The notes beneath the pieces were generated by a model that was not told the origin of the DNA, ran no database searches, and saw nothing but the letters and a program-made list of their open reading frames with translations. A stretch of 64,000 nt of DNA from Kaistia soli DSM 19436 (GTDB lineage: Bacteria; Pseudomonadota; Alphaproteobacteria; Rhizobiales; Kaistiaceae). The stretch spans positions 1,054,001 through 1,118,000 of the forward strand of contig NZ_FQUP01000001.1 in assembly GCF_900129325.1 (NCBI RefSeq), in the 5' to 3' direction. Below are positions 36,932-47,111 of this stretch, in pieces. Made by a program: the position numbers and the translations under genes. How positions within the stretch are numbered: the first letter of the stretch is position 1; each line of letters opens with the position of its first letter.

Positions 36932-38413
36932 CTACTCGATTTCCTCATGCCAGGTCCGGCCGTCGCGCTCGATCAGCGCGATCGCGGCCGACGGCCCCCA
37001 TGTACCGGCGGTGTAGGACTTCGGCGCTTCGCGCGAAGCCTGCCAGCCATCGAGGATCGGGTCGATCCACTTCCAGGCCGCCTCGACCTCGTCGCGGCGC
37101 ATGAACAGCGTGGCATTGCCGCGGATCACGTCCATCAGCAGCCGCTCATAGGCCTCGGGGCTGCGCACCTTGAAGGTCTGGGCGAAGCTCATGTCGAGCG
37201 GCACATGACGCAGCCGCATGCCGCCCGGGCCCGGATCCTTGATCATCAGCCAGAGGCGGACGCCCTCGTCGGGCTGCAGGCGCATCACGAGCTGGTTCGA
37301 GACGAGCTGGCCGGCTGCATCGCCGAAGATCGAATGCGGGATCGCCTTGAACGAGACCACGATCTCGGAATTGCGCGCCGGCAGGCGCTTGCCGGTCCGG
37401 ATGTAGAACGGCACGCCGGCCCAGCGCCAATTCTCGATCTCGGCCTTCAGCGCGACGAAGGTTTCGGTCATCGAATCGTCGCGGCCGAGTTCCTGCAAAT
37501 AGCCGGGGACGGGCCCGCCGGCCGAAGCGCCGGCGCGATACTGGCCGCGCACGGTCACGGCCTCGAGCTCCTTCGCCGTGATCGGCTTCAGCGAGCGCAG
37601 GACTTTCAGCTTCTCGTCGCGCATCGCATCCGCCTCGAACTGGTTCGGCGGCTCCATGGCGACGAGGCAAAGCAGCTGCAGGATGTGGTTCTGCACCATG
37701 TCGCGCAACGCACCGGCGGTATCGTAATATCCGGCACGACTCTCGACGCCGAGATTCTCGGCGACGGTGATCTGCACATGATCGATATGGGCGGCGTTCC
37801 AGAGCGGCTCGAACAGCGCATTGGCGAAGCGCAGCGCCATCAGGTTCTGGACCGTCTCCTTCCCGAGATAGTGATCGATGCGGTAGATCTGGCTTTCCTT
37901 GAACACCTTGCCGACCGCGTCGTTGAGCGCAGTGGCCGAGGCGAGGCTCTTGCCGATCGGCTTCTCGATGATAACGCGCGTCTGCGGCGTGATCAGGCCA
38001 TGCGCGCCGATCCCCTCGCAGATGACGCCGAACAGATCGGGCGAAACCGCGAGATAGAAGGCGCGGACGCGATCCTTGCCCTCTTCGAGGACGCGGGCGA
38101 GATCGGCCCAGCCGCTGTCATCGATCTTGGCATCGACGGAAACATAGGAAATGCGGGCGAGGAAGGATGCGACCTGCTCAGGCTCGCGCTCCTCGGCCGG
38201 CACAAACTTGGTCAGCGCCTCTTCCGTGAGCTTGCGATAATCGTCGTCGCTCAGATTACGGCGCGAGGCGGCGATGATCCGTGAGACCTCGGGGATCTGC
38301 TCGTCGCGATGGCGGTGATAAAGCGCCGGCAGCAGTTTGCGATAGGCAAGATCGCCGGTCGCACCGAACACGACGAGGTCGAAGGGGTCGACGGCGATGA
38401 TTCGACTGGTCAT
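36932..38413 (-). CDS. zwf: Glucose-6-phosphate 1-dehydrogenase
   Basis: A 493-residue NADP-linked dehydrogenase giving 6-phosphogluconolactone. The nucleotide motif GATGDLAYRKLLPALY lies at 18-33 and the catalytic RIDHYLGKE near residue 185 contains the conserved Asp, His and Lys. Length and ending are normal. It is first in a two-gene operon with edd. The usual rhizobial order zwf-pgl-edd is missing pgl; only 63 bases separate zwf from edd. Confidence 0.95.
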   Translation of the reverse strand: MTSRIIAVDPFDLVVFGATGDLAYRKLLPALYHRHRDEQIPEVSRIIAASRRNLSDDDYRKLTEEALTKFVPAEEREPEQVASFLARISYVSVDAKIDDSGWADLARVLEEGKDRVRAFYLAVSPDLFGVICEGIGAHGLITPQTRVIIEKPIGKSLASATALNDAVGKVFKESQIYRIDHYLGKETVQNLMALRFANALFEPLWNAAHIDHVQITVAENLGVESRAGYYDTAGALRDMVQNHILQLLCLVAMEPPNQFEADAMRDEKLKVLRSLKPITAKELEAVTVRGQYRAGASAGGPVPGYLQELGRDDSMTETFVALKAEIENWRWAGVPFYIRTGKRLPARNSEIVVSFKAIPHSIFGDAAGQLVSNQLVMRLQPDEGVRLWLMIKDPGPGGMRLRHVPLDMSFAQTFKVRSPEAYERLLMDVIRGNATLFMRRDEVEAAWKWIDPILDGWQASREAPKSYTAGTWGPSAAIALIERDGRTWHEEIE

Positions 38414-38611
38414 TAAAACCCTCTTTCCCGATTCCGGACGTTTCGGCCAAGCCCGGCCACGCGTGTCCTAGCCAATTCCGCTTCATATGTTGAGGGAGAA
38501 AATTAGAGCATCGAAATAAAACTCCTGCGACCAGTTTGCCTTATCGTGCCGAGCGCCTCGCCGAAGCAGCGGCGATCATCAAGCAGGATATGGGCCAAAG
38601 GGAGATCACGG

Positions 38612-39508
38612 ATGTCGGAACCTCAATGCATCGTGCCAGCGGGAGACCGCTGCGGCGAGGGCGTCGTCTGGCACGCAGCCGAACGCGCAGTCTACTGGAC
38701 CGACATCAACCGCTTCCTGATCCATCGGCTCGACACGGAGAGCGGATCGATCCGCAGTTGGTTCTTCGACGAACCGGTGACGGCGATCGGAATCACCGAC
38801 CGTGCGGACACGTTCATCATCGCCCTTGGCTCCAAGGTCATCCTCTGGCAGCCGGCCAAGGATGCCCGCGCCGACTTCGCACGGCCGGAAGCAAACACGC
38901 CGGCTGCCCGGCTGAATGACGGTCGGCCCGATCCGTTCGGTGACCTCATCGTCGGCTCGATGTTCAACAATGTCGCGCCGGACGGCTCTTCGGTCGACAT
39001 TTCCGGACCGCCGCTCGGCGTACTCTACCGCGTCCGCGCCGACGGGTCGACGGAGACGATCAAGCGCGACATCGGCATCACCAACACGATGGCCTGGGAT
39101 CTGAAGCGCGGCCGGTTTTATACGGCGGATACGCTCAAGAACGAGATCTGGGCCTTCGACTATGACGCGGCGACCGGCGCGCTGTCCGGCGAACGCGATC
39201 ATTTCGCCGGCTTCGATCGTGGCTCTCCCGACGGTTCGCAGATCGACGCCGAGGGCCATCTCTGGAATGCCCGGTATGGCGGCGGCTGCGTCGTGCGCAT
39301 CTCGCCGGAGGGAACAGTATCCAACGTGCTCGACATGCCGGTCGGCAATATCACCAACTGCACGTTCGGCGGCGACGACCTTAAGACGCTCTATATCACG
39401 ACGGCGCAAGGTGGCTCCGGCCCGCTGGAGCGGCTGGCCGGCGGCCTGTTCGCCTATCGATCGGACGTCCCCGGCGTCGCGGAAACGGTCTTCCGTTTCG
39501 ATCGCTAA
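38612..39508 (+). CDS. SMP-30/gluconolactonase family protein
   Basis: A 298-residue beta-propeller hydrolase of the regucalcin/gluconolactonase group. Metal ligands are at the expected sites: E in CGEGVVWH, N in RLNDGRPDP, N in ITNTMAWD and D in the GSPDGSQIDAEG block. Family members open sugar lactones using a divalent ion. It is divergent from zwf, and zwf-edd lacks pgl, so it may hydrolyse 6-phosphogluconolactone or gluconolactone here. The ATG at 38612 has GGGAGA eight bases before it. Substrate preference is inference. Confidence 0.86.
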   Translation: MSEPQCIVPAGDRCGEGVVWHAAERAVYWTDINRFLIHRLDTESGSIRSWFFDEPVTAIGITDRADTFIIALGSKVILWQPAKDARADFARPEANTPAARLNDGRPDPFGDLIVGSMFNNVAPDGSSVDISGPPLGVLYRVRADGSTETIKRDIGITNTMAWDLKRGRFYTADTLKNEIWAFDYDAATGALSGERDHFAGFDRGSPDGSQIDAEGHLWNARYGGGCVVRISPEGTVSNVLDMPVGNITNCTFGGDDLKTLYITTAQGGSGPLERLAGGLFAYRSDVPGVAETVFRFDR

Positions 39509-39583
39509 AGCCTGATTGCGCCTCCCGGCGGCGCGGTGCATCGTGCCTGCCGCCGGGTAGACCCGGCGCGAGGAGAATCCCCT

Positions 39584-40135
39584 ATGTCCGAAGCCGTTGC
39601 ACATTCCCTGCGGATCGTTGCAACCGTGATCGCCTTGCCGCTGCTGGGGAGCATGGCGTCCGCCGCGCCGACCAGCGCGCAGCAGTCGGCGATCAAGTCA
39701 TCCTGCCAGAGCGATTATCGCGCCAACTGCGCCAGCGTGCCGCCCGGCGGATCGGCAGCGCTGCAATGCCTGCAACAAAATCTCGGCAAGCTGTCACCCT
39801 CTTGCCAGCAGGCCGTGACCGCGGCCTCGGGCGGCGCAGCGCCGGCGCCGACCGCTGCCAACCCGCCGCCGCCACCGCCGGGGGCAACGCCGGGCGCGCC
39901 ACCCCCGCCCAAGGCGCCCACGTCAGCCGCCAAGGCTCCGCCGCCACCGCCGCCGCCTGTGCAGATGTCGCCGCGCCAGGAGGCGATGCTGGTCCGACAA
40001 TATTGCCGGGCCGACTTCGCGCGCTATTGCAGCACCGTTCGCCTTGGTGCCGGCAATGGTGCCGCCTGCCTCCGCGCCAATGCGGCGCGCCTGTCGCGCG
40101 GCTGCCAGCAGGCGCTTGCGGCGGCCATGCGCTAG
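39584..40135 (+). CDS. Secreted protein with two identical-spacing cysteine repeats
   Basis: A 183-residue exported protein with a signal peptide (about 1-32). Two copies of a four-cysteine module are seen: C41, C49, C62, C74 and C141, C149, C162, C174. Both follow C-X7-C-X12-C-X11-C exactly. They are joined by a proline-rich linker (about 88-127) with runs of five to seven prolines. The modules resemble cysteine-rich repeats seen in eukaryotic Golgi protein GLG1. The ATG at 39584 has AGGAG upstream. The role is unknown; disulfide-stapled periplasmic domains are likely. Confidence 0.72.
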   Translation: MSEAVAHSLRIVATVIALPLLGSMASAAPTSAQQSAIKSSCQSDYRANCASVPPGGSAALQCLQQNLGKLSPSCQQAVTAASGGAAPAPTAANPPPPPPGATPGAPPPPKAPTSAAKAPPPPPPPVQMSPRQEAMLVRQYCRADFARYCSTVRLGAGNGAACLRANAARLSRGCQQALAAAMR

Positions 40136-40142
40136 CACAGTG

Positions 40143-40508
40143 ATGGCGATCACCGACATCGACCATGTCCAGATCGCCATGCCGCGCGGCGAGGAGGAAG
40201 CCGCGCGGCAATTCTATGGCGCGATCCTAGGATTGGCCGAGATCGCCAAGCCGGCCATTCTCGCGCAGCGCGGCGGCGTCTGGTTCCTGGCCGGCGCGCG
40301 CCAGTTGCATCTCGGCGTCGAAGACGATTTCCGGCCGGCGCGGAAGGCCCATCCCGCCTTTCGCGTCGACAATCTCGATGAATTGCGCGCCCGATGCGTC
40401 GCTGCCGGCCTCGCCCCGATCGATGACGACGCCTTGCCGGGTTACCAGCGCTTCTACCTCTCCGACCCCTTCGGCAACCGGCTCGAGTTCCTGGCACTGG
40501 ATATCTGA
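40143..40508 (+). CDS. VOC family protein (glyoxalase/bleomycin resistance type)
   Basis: A 121-residue VOC-fold protein. The opening ITDIDHVQIAMPRGEE has the metal-type histidine, and SDPFGNRLEFLAL near the end has the conserved acid. Members bind a metal and act on small molecules as isomerases, dioxygenases or drug binders. It starts 8 bases after the cysteine-repeat gene, so the two may be co-transcribed. The substrate cannot be assigned. Confidence 0.82.
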   Translation: MAITDIDHVQIAMPRGEEEAARQFYGAILGLAEIAKPAILAQRGGVWFLAGARQLHLGVEDDFRPARKAHPAFRVDNLDELRARCVAAGLAPIDDDALPGYQRFYLSDPFGNRLEFLALDI

Positions 40509-40511
40509 CGC

Positions 40512-40554
40512 TTGCTTTTGTCCATATCTGGACTATATGATCCGGAGATGGACA
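40512..40554 (+). promoter_or_regulatory. Promoter and operator of the Xre/RES toxin-antitoxin operon
   Basis: -35 TTGCTT (40512-40517) and -10 TATATG (40534-40539) are 16 bases apart. Arms TGTCCATATCTGGA (40519-40532) and TCCGGAGATGGACA (40541-40554) pair at 12 of 14 positions around an 8-base spacer that contains the -10. A bound antitoxin would block the promoter. This layout fits autoregulation of toxin-antitoxin operons. Confidence 0.75.
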
Positions 40555-40564
40555 GGAGCTGCTC

Positions 40565-41083
40565 ATGATCCTTTCGGCAACGCCATCTGCCGCGACACCC
40601 GCAGGCGAATCCTGGCGTCACTTCTCGGCGGCCGACCGCAAGCGCCTCGGCGGGCCGGGACTGCGGAGCTTTGTCGCGATCGCGGATCTTTGGGGGCTAA
40701 CGGAGGCGGAGCGCATGCGCATGCTCGGCCTGCCCGGCCGTTCGACCTATTTCGGCTGGCTCGCCAAGGCGCGCACCGATGCGCCGCTGATCCTGCCGCT
40801 CGATACGCTGCTTCGGATTTCGGCGGTGCTCGGCATTCACAAGGCGCTGCGCATCCTGTTTGCGAATGACGCAGACGCACAGTTCTGGCTGCGTGCGCCG
40901 AACAGCGGTCCACTTTTCGGCGGACAACCGCCTTTGGCGCTGGCCGCGAACGGTACGCAGGATGGACTGATGCTGCTGCGTCGCCATCTCGATGCCTGGC
41001 GCGGCGGCCTGTTCTCGGCCCCCCTGCCCGCGCTCGACGATGTCACAGCCCCGATCGACGACAGCGACATCGTCTGGGCCTGA
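40565..41083 (+). CDS. Xre/MbcA/ParS family antitoxin
   Basis: A 172-residue antitoxin. The N-terminal half is an HTH-like region (SFVAIADLWGLTEAERMRMLGLPGRSTYFGW) and the C-terminal half is the DUF2384 toxin-binding part (ILPLDTLLRISAVLGIHKALRILF). The end, PLFGGQPPLALA followed by a helix, would fit into the toxin NAD site. It comes 2 bases before the RES toxin gene. An AGGAG at 40554-40558 precedes its ATG and overlaps the operator. Confidence 0.88.
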   Translation: MILSATPSAATPAGESWRHFSAADRKRLGGPGLRSFVAIADLWGLTEAERMRMLGLPGRSTYFGWLAKARTDAPLILPLDTLLRISAVLGIHKALRILFANDADAQFWLRAPNSGPLFGGQPPLALAANGTQDGLMLLRRHLDAWRGGLFSAPLPALDDVTAPIDDSDIVWA

Positions 41084-41085
41084 CG

Positions 41086-41754
41086 ATGCGGCGCTTTCCA
41101 AACGCCCCGATCCCCGGCCCGACACAGCGGCTGATCCCGTCACGCTTTCCGCCGATCAGCGCCTTCGATGATGTCGCCGCCCCGGCCGAACTGGAAGCGG
41201 TGATGGAGCTCGAAGGCTGGACCAATGACCGTCTCGTCGCCGAGCGGCTGGCTCGGCTGCCGAAAAGCGAATGGGTCTATGGCAGGCCGAATGCCAGCGT
41301 CATCATGGCGTCGTTCCTGCACACGCCGCCGACCGGTCTCCGCTTTTCCTCCGGGGCGCTTGGCGCCTGGTATGGTGCCATGCGTGTCGAGACCGCGATC
41401 GCCGAGGTTTCGCACCACCTTCGACGCGAAATGATGCGCAGCGGCATGGAGCGGCACATCGCGACCTACCGCGTCTATGGCGCGCAGATCGCGGGACGCT
41501 ATCGCGACATCCGCGGCCATGTCGCGGACGAACCCGGCCTCTATGCTACATCCGACTATGGTGTCTCGCAGGCCTTCGGCGAGAGCGTTCGAGCGAGTGG
41601 CGGCGATGGCATCCTCTATGCCAGCGTTCGTCACCGCGGCGGCGAGAATATCTGCGCCTATCGTCCATCGAAGATCGTCGACGTGACGCAGTCGGGCCAT
41701 ATCGAGTTGACGCTTCGCCTCGAGGGAAAGATCGTCGCCCGGCGGCTGGCTTAG
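41086..41754 (+). CDS. RES domain toxin (NAD+ phosphorylase)
   Basis: A 222-residue toxin. RES proteins degrade NAD+ in the cell when freed from the antitoxin. The key residues are visible in order: R of LRFSSGALGAWYGAMRVETA (with Y and E) and S in YATSDYGVSQAFG. The gene overlaps nothing but is only 2 bases after the antitoxin. With the operator upstream this is a complete type II module. No sign of decay is seen. Confidence 0.88.
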   Translation: MRRFPNAPIPGPTQRLIPSRFPPISAFDDVAAPAELEAVMELEGWTNDRLVAERLARLPKSEWVYGRPNASVIMASFLHTPPTGLRFSSGALGAWYGAMRVETAIAEVSHHLRREMMRSGMERHIATYRVYGAQIAGRYRDIRGHVADEPGLYATSDYGVSQAFGESVRASGGDGILYASVRHRGGENICAYRPSKIVDVTQSGHIELTLRLEGKIVARRLA

Positions 41755-41759
41755 GTAGA

Positions 41760-42362
41760 TCAGCGCGCGCGCGTGGCGCTGGCCTTGATCAGCATGTCGA
41801 GGAACAGGCGCATCGAGCGGCCGGCATGCTGGTTCTGATGGCCTGCGGCGAGCGCTGAGCCGTTCGAGATCGCGATGAAGGTGTCCGCAATGTCCTTGAT
41901 TGGCGCCGGCGGCGTCAGTTCGAGGCGCTCGAACACCACGGCGATGAACGCGACGAGTTCGTCGGAAAATCGCTTCTGCAATGCCTCATAGCCGGCCGCG
42001 AGGCTCTCGCTGCGACGGGCCTGCAATTCCAGCTCAGCTGCGAGAAGCGCAAAGTCTCGGTCGCCATGCAGCGCGTCGAGCCATGTCGTGAGCGTCTCCA
42101 TCAGCTTGTCGCTGTCGACTTCGGCGATCATGGCGCGGACGGCCATGATCTCGCTCTGCTTACGCACTTCGAGCAGCGCCAGGAAAATCGCCTCCTTGGA
42201 GGCGAAGTTCGAATAGAACGCGCCCTTCGAAAAGCCCGCATCCTCGGCGATATCGTCGACGCTGGCGCCCGAATAGCCGGCGCGGGCGAAGGCGCGCGCT
42301 GCCGAGGCGAGCAGCATCTCCCGCGTCCTGACCCGGCTTTCCTCCCGCGACAACCGCGCCAT
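41760..42362 (-). CDS. TetR family transcriptional regulator
   Basis: A 200-residue repressor with an N-terminal HTH (AARAFARAGYSGASVDDIAEDAG then FYSNFASKEAIF, about 15-60). The ATG at 42362 begins at MARLSREESR; the upstream ATG at 42383 is less typical. It is divergent from an NAD-dependent reductase gene, and two clear operators lie in the shared 93-base gap. It therefore probably represses both itself and the reductase. The ligand is unknown. Confidence 0.88.
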   Translation of the reverse strand: MARLSREESRVRTREMLLASAARAFARAGYSGASVDDIAEDAGFSKGAFYSNFASKEAIFLALLEVRKQSEIMAVRAMIAEVDSDKLMETLTTWLDALHGDRDFALLAAELELQARRSESLAAGYEALQKRFSDELVAFIAVVFERLELTPPAPIKDIADTFIAISNGSALAAGHQNQHAGRSMRLFLDMLIKASATRAR

Positions 42363-42394
42363 TCGACGAAATCTCCAAACCACTTGAAATCCAG

Positions 42395-42408
42395 ATACCG
42401 ACTAGTAT
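42395..42408. promoter_or_regulatory. TetR operator, copy 1
   Basis: ATACCGACTAGTAT is an imperfect palindrome (ATAC...GTAT). It lies 19 bases (start to start) before the better copy at 42414. Both sit between the divergent TetR and reductase genes. Confidence 0.6.
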
Positions 42409-42413
42409 TCTAG

Positions 42414-42427
42414 ATACCAATCGGTAT
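42414..42427. promoter_or_regulatory. TetR operator, copy 2 (perfect)
   Basis: ATACC-AATC-GGTAT is a perfect 5+5 palindrome, starting about 51 bases from the TetR start and 42 bases from the reductase start. With copy 1 it forms a tandem site where two TetR dimers could bind side by side. It is the best operator candidate in the gap. Confidence 0.72.
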
Positions 42428-43495
42428 TGGAATACACCACCGAATGGAGGACAAGATGGCATTTGCAAGCGCATTCGTCACCGGGGCAACGGGGCTGCTC
42501 GGCAACAATCTCGTCCGCCTGCTGGTCGAGCGGGGCGTCCGCGTCACGGCTCTGGTCCGATCGCGGGAGAAGGCCGAGCGTATGTTCGGCGATCTCGATA
42601 TCACGGTGGTCGAAGGCGACATGGGCGCGGTCGGGGGCTTCGCCGACAAGCTCGCTGGTCATGACGTGCTCTTCCACACGGCCGCCTATTTCCGCGACAG
42701 CTACAAGGGTGGGCGTCATCGCGACGCGCTCATCGCGACCAATGTGTCGGCCACCGAAGCCCTGCTCGCTTCTGCCTATGCCGCCGGCATCCGCCGTTTC
42801 GTACACACCTCGTCGATCGCCGTCCTCAACGGTCCGCCGGGTGCGCCCATCGACGAAACCATGGCGCGCGACCTCGACGAGGCCGACGACTATTATGCCA
42901 GCAAGATCCTGTCCGACCGCGCCGTGCGCCGCTTCCTCGGCGACCATCCCGACATGACGGGCTGCTTCGTGCTGCCGGGATTCATGTTCGGCCCCGGTGA
43001 TGCGGGACCGACGGCTTCCGGGCGCATCGTGCTCGACTACGCAAAGCGGCGTCTGCCGGGAATTCCGCCGGGCGGCTTTTCCGTGGTCGATGCGCGCGAC
43101 GTCGCGCTCGCCGAGATCGCGGCAGCGGACAAAGGTCGGCGCGGCGAACTCTATCTTGCTGCCGGACAGCCCATGACGATGTCGGAACTGATCCGCCAGC
43201 TCGAACCGGCAACGGGCGTGCCGGCGCCGCGATGGAAGGTGCCGCTCGCGATGCTCTACGCGATTGGGGCGGTTGAGGAATTGGCGCAGCGGCTGTTGGG
43301 ACGGCCTGCGCTGCTCAGCCTTGCCGCAGTGCGACTCATCGCCAAGGAGGACGGCCGCAACCTCTTCAGCGCCGAAAAATCAGCGCGCGAACTCGGTCTC
43401 AGCTTCCGGCCTTTCGAGGAGACTTTGGCCGATGTGGTCGGCTGGTATCGTCGCAATGGATGGCTCGACGCGCCGGCCGCGCCATCCGCACCGCT

Positions 43496-44587
<1,092 letters not shown>

Positions 44588-44610
44588 GTTCGTTCCCCTT
44601 CCCAGCCCCG

Positions 44611-46281
44611 TCAGACAATCCTAGCGAAGAACGCGTCGCGTCCGTTCAGGCTGATGGTCCGTTCCTGTTGATGCAGCGTCGCGGTGAAACCGTGACCCTC
44701 GAGCGGTGCGACTTCGATGCCGGGCGGCAAATCGGCCGTAACCGGCGTCGTACCGAGATTAAACAGAGCAAGCACCTTCTCCTCGCCCGTGGCACGGATG
44801 AAGCCGAGCACGTCGTCCGGCGTGTCCACGAAGGCGATGCTGCCGCGAATGAGCGCTGGATGCGACTTGCGGAACGCGATCATGCGCCGATAGAGCGCCA
44901 GCACCGACTGATGGTCGGCGTCCTCGCGGTTGGCAGCGCGCGCGACATGTTCCTGCGGCACGGGCAGCCAGGGCTTGCCGGTCGAGAAGCCGGCATAGGT
45001 GCTGTTCGATTCCCACACCATCGGCGTGCGGCAACCGTCGCGACCCTTGTATTCCGGCCAGAAGCGGATGCCGTAGGGATCCTGCAGGTCCTCGAAGGCG
45101 ATGTCCGCCTCGGTGAGGCCGAGTTCCTCGCCCTGATAGAGGCAAACCGAGCCGCGCAGCGACAGGAGGATCGCCGCCGCGATCTTGGCGACGCCGTCAT
45201 AATCGCCGTCTGTCGTCCAGCGGCTGACGTGGCGCACGATATCGTGGTTCGAGAACGCCCAGCACGGCCAGCCATCGCCGACGATCGCCTCAAACGCCGT
45301 GACGCGCTTCACGAAATGCTCTTTCGTGAAGATCGGCGACAGGAAGTCGAAGGTATAGCACATGTGCAGCTTGTCGCCGCCGGACGTATAGGCCGCCATG
45401 GTCCTCAGCGAGCGCGGACCGTCGCCGATCTCGCCGACGGTCGTCTGGCCTGGATAGCGATCGAGCAGCGCGCGCAGCCGCTTCAGGAATTCGAGATTTT
45501 CCGGCTGGCTCTTGTCGTGGATATGGTCCTGCCAGTTATAGGGATTGACCGCCGGCGCCTCGGGCGAATTGCGATCTTCGGGGCGGGACGGCGGATTATC
45601 CTCGAGCGCCTGCGAATGAACGTAGAAATTCACCGTATCGAGGCGGAACCCGTCGACGCCGCGTTTCAGCCAGAACTCGACCGTCTCCAGCAGCGCATCC
45701 TGCACCGCCATGGTGTGAAAGTTGAGGTCCGGCTGCGAGGTGAGGAAGTTGTGCAAATAGTACTGGCAGCGGGTCGTGTCCCACTCCCAGCCCGAGCCGC
45801 CGAAGATTGACAGCCAGTTGTTGGGCGGCGTGCCGTCCGGCTTGGCGTCAGCCCAGACATACCAGTCGGCCTTGGCATTGTCCTTCGAGGAACGGCTTTC
45901 CTTGAACCAGGGATGTTGGTCCGAGCTGTGCGACAGCACCTGGTCGATCAGAACGCGGATGCCGCGGGCATGCGCCTCGGCGATCAGGTGGTCGAAATCC
46001 TCGATCGTGCCGAACAGGCCGTCTACGGCGCAATAGTCCGAGACGTCGTAGCCGAAATCCTTCATCGGCGACTTGAAGAACGGCGCGATCCAGATCGCAT
46101 CCGCCCCAAGCGCCGCGATATGGCCAAGCCGGTCGGCGATGCCCTTCAGGTCGCCGACGCCGTCGCCAGTCGTATCCTGGAACGAGCGCGGATAGACCTG
46201 ATAGATGACGGCGCCGCGCCACCAGTCGGGATCGGTCGAGAGGATCGATCCGGGCACTTGCTGCACAATCTGGCTCATCAT
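44611..46281 (-). CDS. Glycoside hydrolase family 13 alpha-glucosidase
   Basis: A 556-residue cytosolic alpha-glucosidase. Catalytic residues are D215 (GFRLDTV), E284 (TVGEIGD) and D347 (SNHD). It has no signal peptide, so it acts on imported sugars such as maltose, sucrose, trehalulose or related alpha-glucosides. The start overlaps the stop of the preceding permease by one base (TGATG). Its placement between the permeases and the ATPase mirrors the aglEFGAK order of Sinorhizobium. Confidence 0.92.
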   Translation of the reverse strand: MMSQIVQQVPGSILSTDPDWWRGAVIYQVYPRSFQDTTGDGVGDLKGIADRLGHIAALGADAIWIAPFFKSPMKDFGYDVSDYCAVDGLFGTIEDFDHLIAEAHARGIRVLIDQVLSHSSDQHPWFKESRSSKDNAKADWYVWADAKPDGTPPNNWLSIFGGSGWEWDTTRCQYYLHNFLTSQPDLNFHTMAVQDALLETVEFWLKRGVDGFRLDTVNFYVHSQALEDNPPSRPEDRNSPEAPAVNPYNWQDHIHDKSQPENLEFLKRLRALLDRYPGQTTVGEIGDGPRSLRTMAAYTSGGDKLHMCYTFDFLSPIFTKEHFVKRVTAFEAIVGDGWPCWAFSNHDIVRHVSRWTTDGDYDGVAKIAAAILLSLRGSVCLYQGEELGLTEADIAFEDLQDPYGIRFWPEYKGRDGCRTPMVWESNSTYAGFSTGKPWLPVPQEHVARAANREDADHQSVLALYRRMIAFRKSHPALIRGSIAFVDTPDDVLGFIRATGEEKVLALFNLGTTPVTADLPPGIEVAPLEGHGFTATLHQQERTISLNGRDAFFARIV

Positions 46282-47111
46282 CAGCCCTTCACGCCGCCGG
46301 CCGTCAGGCCCGAGATGATCTTGCGCTGGAAGATCAGCACGAGGACGACGAGCGGGACGGTGACGATGACCGACGCAGCCATGATGTTACCCCAGGGAAT
46401 TTCATATTGCGTATTGCCCGACAGCAGGGCGATCGCCACCGGAACGGTGCGGGTGTTGTTCGACGAGGTGAAGGTCAGCGCGAACAGGAACTCGTTCCAG
46501 GCCGCGATGAAGGCGAGGAGACCGGTCGTCACCAGCGCGGGCCACATCAGCGGCAGAAACACCTTGGTGATGATGACCCACGGGCTGGCGCCATCGACGA
46601 TCGCGGCTTCCTCGATCTCGATCGGCAGGTCACGCATGAAGGTGGTCAGGATCCACACGGTGAAGGGCAGCGTGAAGATCATGTAGGAAAAGATCAGCGC
46701 GAACGGCGTGTTGAAGATGCCGAAGAAGCGGACCAGTTCGAAGAGGCCCGAGAGCACGGCGATCTGCGGGAACATCGAGACCGCGAGGATCGTGAAGAGC
46801 AGGAGCGAGCGGCCGCCGAACCGGACACGCGACAGGGCAAACGACGCCGTCACGGCCAGCAGCAGCGAGATCGCCACCACCACCGAGGCGATCAGCAGTG
46901 AATTCGCGAGGTTGCGCGGGAAGCTGCCGGTCGTCAGCACCTGCGTATAGTTGGCCAGCGAGAAGCTCGTCGGCCAGTAATTGATCTCGAACAGCGCGGT
47001 TCCCGATTTGAACGACGTGATGATCGCGTAATAGAACGGGAATATCGAAATGAAGACAATGCCGATCACCAGCAGATAGAAGCCGGTGCGCTTGGTTGCA
47101 TGCCAGAGCAT
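46281..47111 (-). CDS. thuG: Sugar ABC transporter permease (ThuG-like)
   Basis: A 276-residue permease with six membrane segments and the EAA loop IEIEEAAIVDGASPWVIITKVFLPLMWPAL. Its length fits ThuG (about 276) and not the longer AglG. It pairs with the permease encoded before it; the junction is TGATG with one shared base on both sides. Substrate is probably trehalose, maltose or another alpha-glucoside. Confidence 0.86.
   Translation of the reverse strand: MLWHATKRTGFYLLVIGIVFISIFPFYYAIITSFKSGTALFEINYWPTSFSLANYTQVLTTGSFPRNLANSLLIASVVVAISLLLAVTASFALSRVRFGGRSLLLFTILAVSMFPQIAVLSGLFELVRFFGIFNTPFALIFSYMIFTLPFTVWILTTFMRDLPIEIEEAAIVDGASPWVIITKVFLPLMWPALVTTGLLAFIAAWNEFLFALTFTSSNNTRTVPVAIALLSGNTQYEIPWGNIMAASVIVTVPLVVLVLIFQRKIISGLTAGGVKG

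Noticed and set aside
35093-38284. A 1063-codon open frame on the plus strand opposite edd and zwf
   Set aside because: It is antisense to two well-identified enzymes, is rich in Arg, His and Asp without domains, and is a product of high GC at third positions.
39840-39960. Proline-rich run as evidence of a frameshift
   Set aside because: The frame stays open with matching cysteine modules on both sides, so it is a genuine linker.
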